Below the pieces are notes generated by a model. The model was given only the letters and a program-made list of their open reading frames with translations. It was not told where the DNA came from and did not search any database. Source: Lachnospiraceae bacterium (lineage in GTDB: Bacteria; Bacillota; Clostridia; Lachnospirales; Lachnospiraceae). Taken from it: a DNA stretch of 5,463 nucleotides. The translations under genes and the position numbers were made by a program. Shown here one piece after another: positions 5,008 to 5,463 of the stretch (positions are counted from its first letter, which is position 1; every line of letters begins with the position of its first letter). Where the stretch lies: contig VSNO01000224.1 in the NCBI GenBank assembly GCA_009774375.1, positions 1 through 5,463 of the forward strand, written 5' to 3'.

Positions 5008-5331
5008 GTGCTTTGCTTTGATACAGGAAATATCAAGGATGGGGGCAAGACACCGCAACAGAGAGCATTGGAAGAATTACAGCGTTTTCGAAAACGGAGC
5101 AATGTAGAGATTGATTATAAAGCCGAATTGGCAAAAGCCAGAAATATGCGTATATTGATTGATACAAATTTACATTTTACGTCAGTATATGGCGAAAGAA
5201 GAACGCAGAGATGCATTAAAGGATATTTGCAAAATTTAAAGGTCGAAGGAATTGATTCCTTTAAAATACGTTCCGCTTTGGACAATGAGGAATTTCACGA
5301 TTTTGAAGACTGCCTTTAGGAAGTATGCGCT
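5008..5331 (+). pseudogene. Decayed antitoxin/PIN-domain toxin pair fused by deletion
   Basis: The open frame from GTG 5008 to TAG 5319 is a fusion. Residues 1-46 (DGGKTPQQRALEELQRF, then YKAELAKAR) resemble the tail of a small charged antitoxin. At 5146, MRILIDTN is the first beta strand and Asp of a PIN ribonuclease. About 40-50 usual residues are then gone, and the protein resumes one frame over as YILRQYMAKEERRDALKDIC (5171-5236). A lost T in the run at 5235-5237 returns it to the first frame as KVEGIDSFKIRSALDNEEF and then HDFEDCL. TAG at 5317-5319 replaces the CAG expected in DCLQEVCA. So there are at least three lesions: an internal deletion with loss of catalytic acids, a one-base deletion, and a nonsense change. 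No active toxin is made. It is a remnant of a VapBC-like type II module. Confidence 0.75.
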
Positions 5332-5443
5332 GGAGGAAATGACCTTGTATGCGTTAAGCGACGTGGACGCCATTAACGTCGGGAGCAGGGATGCGGGGAA
5401 TATCCGGGAGATCACGTCCCTTTTGGGGAAACTATTGGATTAA
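5321..5443 (+). pseudogene. Unrecognised C-terminal protein fragment
   Basis: In a frame different from the PIN remnant, KYALEEMTLYALSDVDAINV followed by GSRDAGNIREITSLLGKLLD runs to TAA 5441-5443. Codons are richer in G and C than in the preceding remnant, and the sequence reads like the amphipathic end of a soluble protein. No start codon or ribosome binding site suits it; the ATG at 5252 in this frame lies within PIN coding sequence. I do not recognise a family. Bases after 5443 hold nothing I can call. Confidence 0.3.
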
Positions 5444-5463
5444 CCGTCCAATGCGGATAAGAT

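Overview
The window looks like chromosome from a gut Clostridia, most likely Lachnospiraceae. I infer this from the close match of the sigma factor, the DnaC-like ATPase remnant and the PIN remnant to proteins I recall from that family, plus strong purine-rich ribosome binding sites. No database search was possible. It holds one intact, fairly GC-rich four-gene operon on the + strand, set between AT-richer flanks full of decayed genes.

Left flank (1-1091) reads almost wholly on the minus strand. It holds the 5' end of an Rpn/PD-(D/E)XK-like protein running off the edge (98 to 1). Next come the C-terminal half of a DnaC/IstB-type ATPase of integrative-element type broken by a one-base deletion (533 to 175), a 60-codon remnant with an internal stop (740 to 561), and the last 43 codons of a sensor histidine kinase (919 to 788). 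A further unrecognised open fragment lies at 1091 to 930. No gene here except possibly the first is intact.

Centre (1167-4549) is a tightly packed operon: an RNA polymerase sigma factor of ECF type, a six-span membrane protein with a charged cytoplasmic N-terminus, an ABC ATPase, and an ABC-2-like permease with a large extracytoplasmic domain. The last three genes overlap or share stop/start bases, so translation is probably coupled. The likely logic is a sigma factor controlling its own transporter, with the membrane protein as sensor/anti-sigma or as a third transporter part.

Right flank starts with a compact type I toxin-antitoxin-like locus (about 4594-4878). It has a 31-residue hydrophobic peptide ending in lysines, a + strand terminator, and a convergent minus-strand promoter driving an antisense RNA of roughly 110 nt across the toxin's 3' end. 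A 19-codon leader ORF with a much better ribosome binding site overlaps the toxin start. Beyond it are a 10-bp inverted repeat and promoter (4938-4983), a decayed antitoxin/PIN-toxin pair fused by deletion (5008-5331), and an unrecognised remnant.

A palindromic repeat occurs twice, at 756-791 and 1673-1699. In both places it supplies the stop codon of the adjacent gene, which suggests a dispersed gene-end element. The most interesting items are this repeat, the antisense-controlled small peptide with its leader ORF, and the sigma/ABC operon without a recognisable zinc-finger anti-sigma.
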